From positions 1 through 47,282 of the IMG/VR virus record IMGVR_UViG_3300025767_000034: a stretch of 47,282 bases of DNA, one strand, 5' to 3'. The notes beneath the pieces are model-generated. The model was not told the origin of the DNA. It was given only the letters and a program-made list of their open reading frames with translations, and made no database searches. Both the position numbers and the translations under genes were made by a program. Origin of the DNA: a virus. This document shows, piece by piece, positions 16,302 through 27,500 of this stretch; the stretch's first letter is position 1; every line of letters begins with the position of its first letter.

Positions 16302-17327
16302 TTAGTCTCTCCAGCTCATCGTTGCTGAACTTTGACCGTTTACACCTTTTGCATTTAGACTTCCGCTACCTGTTGCACTGCTGCGTGTTGCATATACAAA
16401 TTTAGCACTCGATACAACGTGCGATCCTTGATACCATCCAATAGCATAGCCCCAATCTTGTCCAACAACCATGTTTTCTTCACCGCCGTAATAGCTTTTT
16501 CCACCAATAACATCTTGTGTTTGATCGTTGTAGAAGTTGGTCTCTCTCCAGTTTGTACTAGGATTACCTTCGCGGCCTGCAACCATGTTAGCATGTTTAA
16601 ACATAATAGCGTGTTGATGCTTGTCACCTTGTGGATTTGTTGCGCTTCTAGCAACTGATGTAGTTGATGCAAATTTAAATGCTGAATTATTGCTTATAAA
16701 AATGCCATAATTTTCATGTTGAAGTCCCCAAGAACCACCATCAGCTTGTGTACCTTGCTGTGTTACGAACGTACCAGTATTCATATCAAATCTATAAATT
16801 GCGCCGCTTCCGCCTTGTGACACCCAAGCAGTTTCTAGTCCTTGCTGAATTACTGCATTGTTGTTGTAAGCCCATTGTCCTGTTCTAGTATATCCAGTAG
16901 AAACACTATTTTCTGTTCTATGATTGTACGCTCTAATAGTATTTGAAGGCACACAGTGACCGTTTGAGCCACCGCCAAATGACCAACATAAATCCCTGTT
17001 ATGACAACTGTCTTTATAGTTGTGAGCACCTTCTTGTCTACCAGCTAAGTCAATTGTAGTATCTGTTGCAAATGTAACTCTGTTTGTATTGTTCCAAACA
17101 ACTGAGGATGCATATCCTCCATGTACATAACCAGTAGTAATAATTTGTCTTGTTAAGAACGGTTGTACCATAGACGACCAAAAGCCGCCACCACTTTGTG
17201 CTTGATAGGTTTCAATTCTACCTACAGATCCATTAAATCTAATATCTCCGTTTGATGCACCAGTAGTTGCGCCTGGCAACGTAAGATGACCAGTGTCATT
17301 AATTCGTGTGTTTTTAAGTGTTGCCAT
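16302..17327 (-). CDS. Fibre/baseplate-type protein, paralogue lacking the glycine-rich domain
   Basis: A 341-residue protein. The N terminus MATLKNTRINDTGHLTLPG is a short attachment module shared with the next two fibre genes upstream, followed by G-D-I-R-F-N-G-S-V-G-R-I-E-T-Y. Residues ~55-341 form a domain of repeated blades (TTGYVHGGYASSVVWNNTNR, later N-x-x-F-x-x-A/T-T) and end G-S-L-N-A-K-G-V-N-G-Q-S-S-A-T-M-S-W-R-D. The same domain forms the C-terminal half of the 644-aa neighbour, which ends SSSGSCGWRDN. The start overlaps the neighbour's stop by 1 nt (TAATG). A beta-propeller-like receptor domain is likely from the repeats but unproven. Confidence 0.75.
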   Translation of the reverse strand: MATLKNTRINDTGHLTLPGATTGASNGDIRFNGSVGRIETYQAQSGGGFWSSMVQPFLTRQIITTGYVHGGYASSVVWNNTNRVTFATDTTIDLAGRQEGAHNYKDSCHNRDLCWSFGGGSNGHCVPSNTIRAYNHRTENSVSTGYTRTGQWAYNNNAVIQQGLETAWVSQGGSGAIYRFDMNTGTFVTQQGTQADGGSWGLQHENYGIFISNNSAFKFASTTSVARSATNPQGDKHQHAIMFKHANMVAGREGNPSTNWRETNFYNDQTQDVIGGKSYYGGEENMVVGQDWGYAIGWYQGSHVVSSAKFVYATRSSATGSGSLNAKGVNGQSSATMSWRD

Positions 17328-19261
17328 TAGTTATCTCTCCATCCGCATGATCCGGAACTTGATCCGCCTTTGCCCTTAGGTTGCATACTACCACCTCCAA
17401 CTGGTCCAGTTTCGGTATAAAAGTTCCAACGGAAAGAGTTGTTGTTTTGTGCGCCATTATAATGACCTAAGCAATATGCATGATCCTGTCCGCTTCCGTA
17501 ATTTTCTTCGCCCATATTTCCTTCTGGCTTAGCATAAGTGCCTGCTGTTTGACGGGTAATAAAGTTTGTTCTGCGGAAGTTATAGCCGCCGTTATAAGAA
17601 CCTTCGTTACCTGCCCAGCAATAGTTTAGCTTAGAGCAAATTGATTTCTGTTGCGGGTGCGCAGCTGGTTGTGTCCCGCTCCACGATGTATATGTTTCAG
17701 TAAAGAAGTTCCATAGTCTTGAATCGTTTGACCAGTAAAATAGACCTTCGTTTTCCCAACTCATTCCCCACATGTCTGTTGTAGAACCTGCTGGTAATCC
17801 TTGACCTGTAGTCAATACCTCAGTACTAAAATTCATTTTAGCTAAGTTATTGCCGCCACTTGCCCAAGCAGTATATCCTTCGTGGAATACGCCGCCGTCA
17901 CGCATTCTGTTGCCGTCCATTGTTCTACCAAATGCACCTTGATACTGCGACTCTGTACGCATGTTGTAGCCAATAATATAATTAGAGTCTACTACGTGCC
18001 CGTTTCCTGCACCGAAGATAAAGTGTACGTGTTTCGAACATGCACCCCATTGATAGTTAAATGCTCTTTCTAGTGAGTTGTCACCTAAGTTAATTGTAGT
18101 ATCAACAGCGTGTGTACATCTGTTAACGTTATTCCAGGCAGACGAGTTTTGATATCCTCCGCACATGTAAGTAAATGCAATAATATACCTTTCTTTGAAT
18201 GGTAAAGCCATACTCAACCATTCACCGCTATTGCTTAGGTATTCAGCACTTCCAGTATTCGAATTAATTCTAAGTGCGCCCGATGCTGATTCATTCAATG
18301 CTGATGTTGTGTTGTATTTAACTACAACTATACCAGAACCGCCATTACCGCCTTGGTTACCTGCATTGTAGTGGGCACCACCGCCTCCACCGCCACCGGT
18401 GTTTGCACCAGCATTTCCGCCAGGTGTATTAGCCCAAGTGCTAGTGCCGCCGCCGCCACCGCCGTTGCCGTTGTTGTATCCTCTGCCGCCGTAAGTAGTT
18501 CCTACAGCGCCGCCTCCGCCACCGCCGTTGCCGCCGTCTCCGCCGCGGCCTTGATATCCGGCAGCGCCGCCTCCGCCGCCCCAAAATAAGTTTGCACCAG
18601 TTATGTCATTTTCTACACCACGGCCGCCATTGCCACCTTGTGTTCCAGATTCACCCGGTGTGCCAGCTCCGCCACCACCTCCTGGATACCATGTTCCTAC
18701 AGGGCTTGACCAAGCTCCGTCGTGACCTTGATCTGGATATATTGAACGACCTCTGTTGCCGCCACCATAGCCACTACCTGTTACATCCCAGTTGCCGCCG
18801 CGGCCGCCACTTGCTCCGCCGCCACTTGCTCCGTCACCTGCCGGAGCGCCCGAACTGTCATGACGCGAAGCGCCACCACCTCCACCGTAAGCAGTAATAC
18901 TTCCAAATACAGAGCTACCGCCGTTAGATCCTCTAACTTGTCCGTTACCTGCTGGTGCACCTGCACCTCCACCGCCTACTGTAACACTTACAGATCCGCC
19001 AGGAGTTACTGGATATACTGGAGAATAGATTACGCCACCGGCTCCGCCGCCGCCGCCCATATCTGATCCGCCTCCACCGCCTCCACCGACGGCTAGTACT
19101 TCTACAGTGTCTACGTTAGCAGGAACAGTCCAGCTCGTTGTACCAACACTAGTAAAGTATACAAGTGTGCCAGCAGCAGTGCCTATGCGCTGTGCTGTTG
19201 TACCTACTGGTAATGCAAGATAACCTGTATCGTTAATGTTAGTGCTTTTTAAAATTGCCAT
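17327..19261 (-). CDS. Fibre protein with glycine-rich domain and propeller-like C terminus
   Basis: A 644-residue protein. Residues 1-25 are the shared MAILKSTNINDTGYLALPVG module. A strand region W-T-V-P-A-N-V-D-T-V-E-V-L-A-V-G (~44-59) leads into a ~260-residue glycine-rich domain with many GGGGG runs and GGNGG/GGDGG turns, probably polyglycine-II-like or the Gly_rich phage-adhesin type. After a 'SGALRINSNTGSAEYLSNSG' linker (~331-351) comes the ~290-residue domain shared with the 341-aa neighbour (FTYMCGGYQNSSAWNNVNR). The glycine region makes this stretch locally GC-rich. In T4-like phages such glycine-rich adhesins tip the long tail fibres, so receptor binding is the likely job. Confidence 0.8.
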   Translation of the reverse strand: MAILKSTNINDTGYLALPVGTTAQRIGTAAGTLVYFTSVGTTSWTVPANVDTVEVLAVGGGGGGGSDMGGGGGAGGVIYSPVYPVTPGGSVSVTVGGGGAGAPAGNGQVRGSNGGSSVFGSITAYGGGGGASRHDSSGAPAGDGASGGGASGGRGGNWDVTGSGYGGGNRGRSIYPDQGHDGAWSSPVGTWYPGGGGGAGTPGESGTQGGNGGRGVENDITGANLFWGGGGGAAGYQGRGGDGGNGGGGGGAVGTTYGGRGYNNGNGGGGGGTSTWANTPGGNAGANTGGGGGGGAHYNAGNQGGNGGSGIVVVKYNTTSALNESASGALRINSNTGSAEYLSNSGEWLSMALPFKERYIIAFTYMCGGYQNSSAWNNVNRCTHAVDTTINLGDNSLERAFNYQWGACSKHVHFIFGAGNGHVVDSNYIIGYNMRTESQYQGAFGRTMDGNRMRDGGVFHEGYTAWASGGNNLAKMNFSTEVLTTGQGLPAGSTTDMWGMSWENEGLFYWSNDSRLWNFFTETYTSWSGTQPAAHPQQKSICSKLNYCWAGNEGSYNGGYNFRRTNFITRQTAGTYAKPEGNMGEENYGSGQDHAYCLGHYNGAQNNNSFRWNFYTETGPVGGGSMQPKGKGGSSSGSCGWRDN

Positions 19262-19284
19262 TTTTGGTGTGTCCTACTGTTTAT

Positions 19285-19293
19285 GTATTTAGC
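19285..19293 (-). promoter_or_regulatory. Weak late-promoter-like element (CTAAATAC)
   Basis: Minus-strand GCTAAATAC lies 24 nt before the ATG of the glycine-rich fibre. It keeps TAAATA but lacks the leading TA of the T4 consensus. Confidence 0.35.
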
Positions 19294-19298
19294 AAGAA

Positions 19299-20204
19299 TT
19301 ATATACGATATCTTGTGCGCAACGAAGTAGTTAACATTTGTACTTCTATATCATCTAATCTTCGACTATAAGCAGCAAAATATTTAATCCAGCCCCATGG
19401 TTGATCACCCGTTCCTAAGGAACTATTATTACCGTGATATCCACCGATGCTCATAAAACTATTGTTATATTCTCCGTTGCTATTATTAAAACTAGCTGTC
19501 CAAAGTCCTGCTGCGGCGCCGTCTACATTTAATACATAAGTTGGTTGCTGTCCTGTGTTAGCATTACCCCATCTCCATACCATAACTTGATAACCATCGG
19601 GATATTTAGGTAAACTTTGTTGACTATATCCAGTATCGATAAATCCAGCGACATCGTTATCGTACATACCAATATTCCAGCCACCACTTTGAATAATAAC
19701 GTGGTGATCAGGCTGGGGATCAAATCCTCGTGTTAGCGTGCGCCATTGACTAGTACTGTTTAATATTCTAGTTACGCATACATAGGTTACCTGTCTATCA
19801 ACTGCTACTCCTGGAACATTTACATTGTTAGTTTTATACTTTGCCATTTGGCCGTTAGCAGAAAAGTTAAATTGTCCATTTATACCACTGCCTTCAGCCC
19901 AACTTTGATCTACTCTAAAGTCGTTGCCGTTACCACTAGTATCAAACCAAGTTCCGCCGCTGCCCGGCCAACTCGCCGGATCATCAAAACTCAATTCTAC
20001 TTGTAAATTATTTCTCGGAAGGTATGAGCCCTTGCCGTCTGGAAATATAGACCAAGCACGGTTAACATATAACTCAGCATAACCTAAGTCAGTATTAAAT
20101 CGTATAGAGCCATCTGGAGGATTAGTGGGACGCTGTGCTGTAGTTCCACTAGGTAAGTTGATCGAACCTACATCTGCAATTACTGTATTTTTTAAATCTG
20201 CCAT
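19299..20204 (-). CDS. Tail-fibre protein with LamG/concanavalin-like domain
   Basis: A 301-residue protein. The N terminus (MADLKNTVIADVGSINLPSG, then T-T-A-Q-R-P-T-N-P-P-D-G-S-I-R-F-N-T-D) is the fibre attachment module common to several proteins here. Residues ~70-300 resemble a laminin-G/concanavalin A-like jelly roll: L-S-F-D-D-P-A-S-W, W-F-D-T-S-G-N-G-N-D-F, and a C-terminal strand pattern ending W-I-K-Y-F-A-A-Y-S-R-R-L-D-D-I-E-V. The D-x-S-G-N-G-N turn is typical of LamG-like lectin domains. Glycan binding at the host surface is inferred. Confidence 0.8.
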   Translation of the reverse strand: MADLKNTVIADVGSINLPSGTTAQRPTNPPDGSIRFNTDLGYAELYVNRAWSIFPDGKGSYLPRNNLQVELSFDDPASWPGSGGTWFDTSGNGNDFRVDQSWAEGSGINGQFNFSANGQMAKYKTNNVNVPGVAVDRQVTYVCVTRILNSTSQWRTLTRGFDPQPDHHVIIQSGGWNIGMYDNDVAGFIDTGYSQQSLPKYPDGYQVMVWRWGNANTGQQPTYVLNVDGAAAGLWTASFNNSNGEYNNSFMSIGGYHGNNSSLGTGDQPWGWIKYFAAYSRRLDDIEVQMLTTSLRTRYRI

Positions 20205-20214
20205 GTTGATCCTA

Positions 20215-21156
20215 TTACTTAGATTTCAAATCGTTAATTTCGTCTTTCAGTTCTTTAACAGCTTCGATCAAATACGCACTAAGTTTTGTATAGTTAATAC
20301 CTTCTGGTTTTCCATCTTTGTATGTTACAAGATTAGGAAGAACCTTTGCAGTATCTTCAGCGATTAGTCCAGCTTCGTTTTTAGTGCTACCATCTTTACG
20401 ATCATATGTAACACCGATCAACTGTAGGATTGCATCAAGTGCATTTGTAATTGGAGAAACGTTTTCTTTATATGCAATACTTGATGTTTCTGTAATTGAT
20501 GCTGCTGTTAATGCGCCACCTATATAACATGCGCCTGCAATACCAACGCCGCCGGCTACTCTTAAAGCACCAGTTGTAGTATTACTAGAAGCAGTATTTT
20601 CATCTATATAAACTTGTCCTTTTGTACCACTTGTTGTAGTTCTTAGTACTAGATTATTGCTTGCTCCTTCGCCGCCGTACAATATACCTGCAAATAATGC
20701 GCCAGTGTTTGGTTGATACATTAGTTTGTTATTACTAATTTTAATACCATTAATTGTGCCACTAGTTACATCAGTAAATGCAATATACTGGTTGTTATTT
20801 GTTGTACTAATATCGTTGGTCAATGTTATTGACGGTGTAGCAAATGCTAATCCACCGCTTCCATCGCTTTGCATAAACTGACCGCTAGTGCCATAGCTTG
20901 ACGGCAATGTGAATGTTAAATCACTTCCTTGTGTAGCAGCACTTTTAAGAGCAACAAAATTACTGTTATCTGCGTCTCTAAATTGTAAAGAAGCTGCACT
21001 TCGTAATTGAACTGTTGCATTGACTACGACTTGCCCAGAACCGTTTGGGTCTATTACTAGATTTTCATCTGGTAAAATAGTAGTAATAGTGTTGTCTAAC
21101 AGTAATTGACTACCAGTTACTGGATCTCCAGCAGTTCCTATTCCAATTTTACGCAT
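20215..21156 (-). CDS. Tail-fibre protein with C-terminal S74 self-cleaving chaperone domain
   Basis: A 313-residue fibre. Residues 1-215 are beta-helical fibre sequence with phage motifs (VIDPNGSGQVVVN, T-T-G-A-L-R-V-A-G-G-V-G-I). The last ~90 residues are a Peptidase_S74 intramolecular chaperone: the cleavage/catalytic Ser225 and Lys230 in TETSSIAYKEN, then the helical region A-G-L-I-A-E-D and I-N-Y-T-K-L-S-A-Y-L-I-E-A-V-K-E-L. In endosialidases and relatives this domain trimerises the fibre and then cuts itself off before the Ser. The Ser-x4-Lys spacing is kept, so self-cleavage around residue 224/225 is expected. Confidence 0.88.
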   Translation of the reverse strand: MRKIGIGTAGDPVTGSQLLLDNTITTILPDENLVIDPNGSGQVVVNATVQLRSAASLQFRDADNSNFVALKSAATQGSDLTFTLPSSYGTSGQFMQSDGSGGLAFATPSITLTNDISTTNNNQYIAFTDVTSGTINGIKISNNKLMYQPNTGALFAGILYGGEGASNNLVLRTTTSGTKGQVYIDENTASSNTTTGALRVAGGVGIAGACYIGGALTAASITETSSIAYKENVSPITNALDAILQLIGVTYDRKDGSTKNEAGLIAEDTAKVLPNLVTYKDGKPEGINYTKLSAYLIEAVKELKDEINDLKSK

Positions 21157-21166
21157 CTCTATTTCC

Positions 21167-21487
21167 TTAAACTGTTGTTGTTTCTAAACCGTATACCACT
21201 GCTGATACGTCAGTACTGTTTGAAAATACTACAATTTTCTGTCCTGCTGAGAGAACAAGTCCTGTTCTCTCAAGAGTGCCGTTTCCGACTAAACTTGTAT
21301 CAAATTCAATCCATTCGTCCGCAGTAGGTGTATCTGCATCAGCCATTGCAACTCTAACTGAACGCTGAGTTGAACTTCTGTTACACATACTTACTGTAAC
21401 TACAGCAAAAGTACTAGCAGGAACTGTATACACTGTTGTATTTGTGTTCGCTGCTATGTCTGCTGATCCTAATCTTCCTGTTGCCAT
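21167..21487 (-). CDS. Small virion-type beta-sandwich protein, paralogue 1
   Basis: A 106-residue protein (MATGRLGSADIAANTNTTVY start). Its order of strands matches two other small proteins here (109 aa at 35022-35351 and 110 aa at 44405-44737): a V-x-V-S/N-x-C-N-x-S central strand, a 'L-x-x-G-x-K-I-V-V' strand, then S-x-x-x-V-S/A-V-V-Y. It sits between the 2359-aa fibre and the S74 fibre, in the same relative place (beside a giant fibre) as the other two, suggesting a connector or cap for fibre subunits. Virion location is inferred. Confidence 0.7.
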   Translation of the reverse strand: MATGRLGSADIAANTNTTVYTVPASTFAVVTVSMCNRSSTQRSVRVAMADADTPTADEWIEFDTSLVGNGTLERTGLVLSAGQKIVVFSNSTDVSAVVYGLETTTV

Positions 21488-21508
21488 TATTTTTTCTCCA
21501 ATGTAAAT

Positions 21509-24500
21509 TTATCTTAAGAAGTAGTTGTAAGCTACTGGTAGTCCTGTAATACTTCCTGTGAAATTTATGTTCGCAGTAATATTTATCAGTTCTCCTGACG
21601 CCGTTGTAATAACATTATTGCTGATAAGAATGTCACCAGCTGTTATTGAGTTAACGTTTAGTGTAGCGCCGCCACCACCGATTTGTGCTTCAATGTATGC
21701 TTTAATAGCACGTTGAGTGGGCACAACACTATCTGAGTTTGCAGTAAAGAACGGATCTGTACTAAACTCGCTAACCGCAGCACTGTTACCACCTAGTGTA
21801 ACTTCACCTAGGGTAAGTTCTTGTAGACCAGCAATGTTAAATGCATCAGCATTTAGTGTTGCAACACCAGTTGCCTGTTCAATACTAAACAAATCACCAA
21901 CTCGGAAGTTACCGTCTTGGTCAGTTGCAGTAAAGAACACACGACCGCCATCAGCATCAAGTGTTTCGTTTGCTTGCACTGGTGCGTTAATTGGATCTCC
22001 TGGATAGTTAGTATCAACAAAGTTACCTGTACCAATATCTAAGAAGTCGTGTCCTGTTAAACGTACTTGCGAGAATCTAATACGCATTGTTACTGGATCG
22101 CCTTGCACCGGAGCATCAGCAATTGTCATTGCCGGACTTAACTGCAAGAATGTAGTGTATGATCCGTCGTTAGTTCCCAAGAAGCTAATAGTGTTAACCA
22201 GTTTAAAGTACTGGTCTGGTAAGCTATCAAACGTAACGTTTGAGCCTGGCACCGGACGTTCTGTCATTTGTCTAACAGCAAGATAAGAACCGTCTTGATA
22301 GAAGTCAGCATTACCGTTACTTGCGCTAGCTAAAACTTCAGCGGTTGCAGTTGCAAAGCCTATTCCTGGATTAACAATAGTAGGTGAACCTAATGCACCG
22401 TCACCTAAACGTATTTGTACTACAACATCGTCAATGTTGTTAGGATCAGTAACCGTCATAGTAGGAGCACTTGCGTATCCGCTGCCTGGTTCTGATAGTC
22501 TAATGTTAAATATCTTTCTACTTGCAATACTTGGACGACCTTTTGCTCTTGCTCCTGCACGTATGTCAGCAACTTCGCTAGTAGTTCCGCTACCTAGTGC
22601 AACAAACTTACCAATTCTATCTGGATTACCAAATGCCACTGGGCCTGTACCTGTACCAGCGAATCCTGTAACTGCTACTGTTGTCCAATTAATACCATAT
22701 TCTGAATATATTGGAACATAACCTGCACTTCTAGTAACTAAGAATACGCCTTGTCCGTATGTAATATTTCTAAATGTTGCTACGCCTTGGTCAGGTAAAT
22801 TGTTTTGTACCCATGTTGTGCCATCTAAACTGTATGCAGCAACCCCAGTAGAAGCAATTGCAACGAAACGCCCGTTACCCCAAACAACATCGATCCAATT
22901 AGCTGATGCTGGAAGTGTTACGGTTGTCCACGATATGCCGTCTGTTGATGTTGCTGCAACTGTAGAAGCCCCGCCTTGTACTGCAACAAATTTGCCTTTA
23001 CCGTATGTAACTGCTGTAAAGCCTGTTCCTGGTAATGCACTAGAAGCTGTTGTCCAAGTTGCGCCTGCATCAAGTGTATATGCAACGTCAGTATCTGATT
23101 CGCTAACTACAACAAATGTGTTTATGCCTACTCCTGTGTAACCGTATGCAATGTCCATACCGCTTGCAGTATTAATTGCAACAGGTAATGCTGTTCCGGC
23201 CGACCATGTAACACCATCTGCCGAAGTAGCAGTATTACTAGATCCTGCACAAACTGCAATCATTGCACTTTGCTTATACAATGAACTTCCGTCATTTTGT
23301 AAGCCGCTTGCCATAGCAGTCCACACGCCGCTGCCCGAACTTGGGAAAGTAGTTGCTGCCCATGTAATACCATCTGCACTATAACGTCCAGCAGTATTAT
23401 TTGGAACTGCAACAAATTTACCTTTACTACCTATGCCATCAAAGTCAAAATCGACAACAGCTCCGCTTGTTACTGTAGTTAATGTAATTACTAAGTCATT
23501 AGCAGGAGTTGCTCCACCTAAACTTGTACCTAAAATAGTAATAGTTTCTAGTCTAACATATCCTGATCCTGCTGCATTTATTGCAACATAGTACTTAGAA
23601 CCTATTCTGTTTATATCGAACGATGCTCCAACACCGTCTCCACTAGCAGTACCAGTTACTGCTGTAAACTGCTGACTAGTTTCTGCATATACTAAATCAT
23701 TATACTGATTTGAAGTAATAGCGCCAGTTGCTGAAGACGTAGCAGGTGCAGTAAATGATATTGTAGGCTCAATTTGATAAGTCGAAGAACTGTTAGGACT
23801 GATAATAGGTGTTCCTGGAACAAAATGATCCCATCCTGCTGCACCTGTTGATTCTTTAATAACTGACATTATTTTTGTGCCAGAATCATATGTATCACAC
23901 AATGCATATTGGCCAATCCCTGCGCCACCAGTAATAACAATCTTCATGCCTGGATATGTTGTATCAATACTGCCGTCAGTAGCTGCAAGTGTAATACTTG
24001 TTGCATCACCTAACTGTGCGGTGTTACTAATTACTAGGTATTCAGAACCACCTGCATCGCCCGGTGTTACGTCGTCGATAACACGAGCTTGTATTACTGC
24101 GCCATCACGGAATTCATCGCCTACAACTACTTCGCCGTCGCCTGGGCCAAATATATTAAATACTACTTCAGTATAATCATTACCAGCATGAGTAAATTCA
24201 AGATTTAACAATCCTTGCTGATCAGTATTTGTTAATCCTATCGTTGCGTTGTACTGGAACTTGTTATCAACAATAGCTGTTACTGGAGTTTCATCTGGAT
24301 CAACACCTTCTGCTACTGAGCCAAAATCACCATACGAGTTGTTACCGTTAGTAGCACGAGCTCTACCACCTGTTTCACACAAGTATCCAATGTGTGAGTA
24401 GTATGTGAACACTGACACCATTTCAGCACGACCGTTGTTTAGTAGCCAAGCACCAATACCGTCGGAAATAACTTGTGTAAAGTCGTTTGACACCATTGAG

Positions 24501-27500
24501 TCGTTACCACCATTGTGTAGTGCGCCGTCAATCTTTTGACCAACTGCGCCATAACCGAATGTTGTACAGTTTTGTACATATGGTGAACGTGCTGTAATCC
24601 ATACACGTTGGTCGTCTGGTCCCCATCCTGGATCAAGTGAAGCATATGCTCCGCCTGTAGGACGACTTGTTCCTGTAGCGTTCTCTGGACCTAAGTCACC
24701 GTATAGGCCTTCCATAGTCTGTAGTCTTAGACCAGTACCGTTACGCAAGTAGTAGAAATCTTCTTCCTGTGATCCTAGTACACTGTTAACATAGTATCTT
24801 GCACAGTACTTAGACTTATAGTTTGAAGGAAGTACTACTGTTACACCATTTGAATAGTTTCTAGTATATTGTTGTGCATAAACTAGATCCCATTTCATTG
24901 CATCGACAACAGTTCTTACATCGCGCTTGCACAATACAGCATTGTAAACATATGCCATTGATACATCCATTGAGCCTGTATCATCAGTAACTGTAACTGC
25001 TGCGCCACCGATTGTTGCACTAATAGTAAATGTAGCTGCACTTAAAATATCTTTAACATAATATGTAGTGTCTAATGATAAGCCGCCGATAGCAGTACCA
25101 GTAAACTTAATATCCATATTCTGTGATAACCATGCTGTCGAAGTTACAGTTAGCGCACCCGATGATGCAGTAGTAGCAGTAACACTATCACTAAAATATT
25201 CGTTTACATATGCAACTGCTTCGGATGCAATAAACTCTTTGTTTAGTTCTAGTTGTCTTACAGCACTATATACATCAAAGTCTGGAGATCCAGTATTTGA
25301 ACCTTCGTTTGATGCTCCAAATATCATGTCATTAACAAGTACAAAAGTATTGTCAACCTGTGCTATTGCAGCAGCTTCTGATGTGATTGCTCTAGCTAAT
25401 GTTCTTGCATAATCGTTAGCTGCAATAGTAGCTTCTTTCTGATCGCCTATTACTTTCAGTGACGGTCTTCTTAAATAACTATATGCAGCGACAGTACTTG
25501 CATAATTAGTTCCTAAGCAGAAATCATATCTCGCTGCATCTAAAATATAGCCGATGTCTCTTTCACACTTAGCACTATCATACGTTAAACTTGGAAAGTT
25601 TGTAGTAATAAATGAAGTTACACTTGTTTTGATCGATGCTGCATTTGTACCAATATCTGCATGATCGCTTTGCAATGCAGCTGATGCCCCAGCAATACTA
25701 GGGTACACAATTGCTACACTTCCTGAGCCGTTAGTAACAATATCGATAATGTCATCTAACAATGCGCCAATAGTAGTTGCTTGAGTTGCGCCACCTGCTA
25801 GTGCTGCTGTAACTTGTGTTTCAACACCGTAAGTAGGAGTTACTGCAATGTTTCTAGCAATAGTTTGCATGATACTTTTTAGATATCCGTATGCTGCAAT
25901 AGTTGCTGCTCGTTCGCTTGCTGCTGGAGAATCTTGCACTGCACCAACAAAGTATGCCTCTGCTGCAATAACGCTTTGCCAATTACCGCCGTAAGTTAAA
26001 TCGTACACTACTGCGTCAACAAGATATCCAGTATCCTGTCTACACTTAGTTCTGCTGTATTTTAGAGTCGGATAATTTGCATCGTCTTGTATCCATCCGA
26101 TTATTTCTGATTTGATAAAGTCTTTGTTAGCAATTAACAAATCTCTAGCATATCCGTCTGCTGGAGTAGCCATTACAGCAGCTAGTGGCAATGTTGCAGT
26201 AGCTTCTGCCTTGTCACCTATACCAAAATCAATATTACGTTTAACTAGTCTAGCTAATGTTTCAACTGCTGCACGCTCATTACCTTTGTCAACATTAGCA
26301 AACGGATAGTTTGCACTTTGTACTTCTGTATTACCAGTTGAAGGAGTAACACTTACACCTTCAACAATGTCGCCAATAATTGCTTCAATACGATCAAACG
26401 CTTTAAGACTATACTTTGTATCTTTCTTAGGCGTTAAGTTTCCGTCTAACTGATATGTATAGTTGTTTCTTGAAATTTTACTTGCTGTAGTTCCTGTTGC
26501 ACGTCTTGGAGCAACTTTAGTAGAACGTAGTTCGTCACCGATAACACAGCATTCTGCAGGAACAATAATAGGTAACACTTCCTGGTAGCTACCAGTAGCA
26601 ACTTTAATAAGTGTATTACGGATTAAACGACCTGGAATGTTAGTAGCATTTCCCGCTGTGATCGCATCAGTAACAATTTTAACTAAGCCTTGGATGTCAG
26701 TTAATACTGATTCAGATTCTAAGCCGCTTTCAAAATATTGTGCAACAACTGCTGTTGAGTTGTCACCGTTTGTAACCTGATAGTTAACTGTCGGAGCAGT
26801 TTGTGCTAATACATTTGCAATAACTGTTAGGCCGTAATTAATACTAGCAACAGTCTGCGTTTTCTGTGTAAGATAAGGTGAACCTACAGTATCATTTACG
26901 TATGATAATGCTGCTTCTCTTGATTTAACATTGCCGCCGTGCGTAATGTCCCAGATGAGCGCATCAACAATATAGCCCATGTCTCTTTCGCATTTATCGT
27001 TTACATATTCAAATGATGTTGTGAACGGTGCAGTGTTAGCTGCAATTTGTGCGTCAGTCCATTCGACGATTTCTCTTTGGATAAACTGTCTGTTTAATTC
27101 TAATAGTCTACGAGCATTAGGATTTTTTGCACCCTTTTCAACTTGCTCACATGCATAACGAATTGACTTCCAAGGCTTGTCAATGTTTCTACCATTAGTA
27201 GGAAGTAGTACATCTGCGCCATGAGTTGCAACATAGTATACATCGTCAGACACACCAAAGTACGCCCATTCAGGAATAAGATCTGTGCTTACACGTAGTA
27301 CTTGTCCTTCTGCACCTACTGGCAATCTTGCGGGGCCTGCACCTGCATAATATACCATGTCGCCTTTAGTAGTAAGTACACTTGCTTCGTTACCAACTGC
27401 AATAATGTTCCAATATGTACCTGTAATATCTAAGTCTGGGCGCGAGTTTTCTGCACCGCCGCCGCCTGGTTGTGTTTGAATAGTTGAGAAGTCGTCGCCC

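Noticed and set aside
18353-18897. Plus-strand Ser/Ala- and His-rich frames opposite the glycine-rich fibre
   Set aside because: Their composition is the direct mirror of glycine codons on the other strand; they are shadows.
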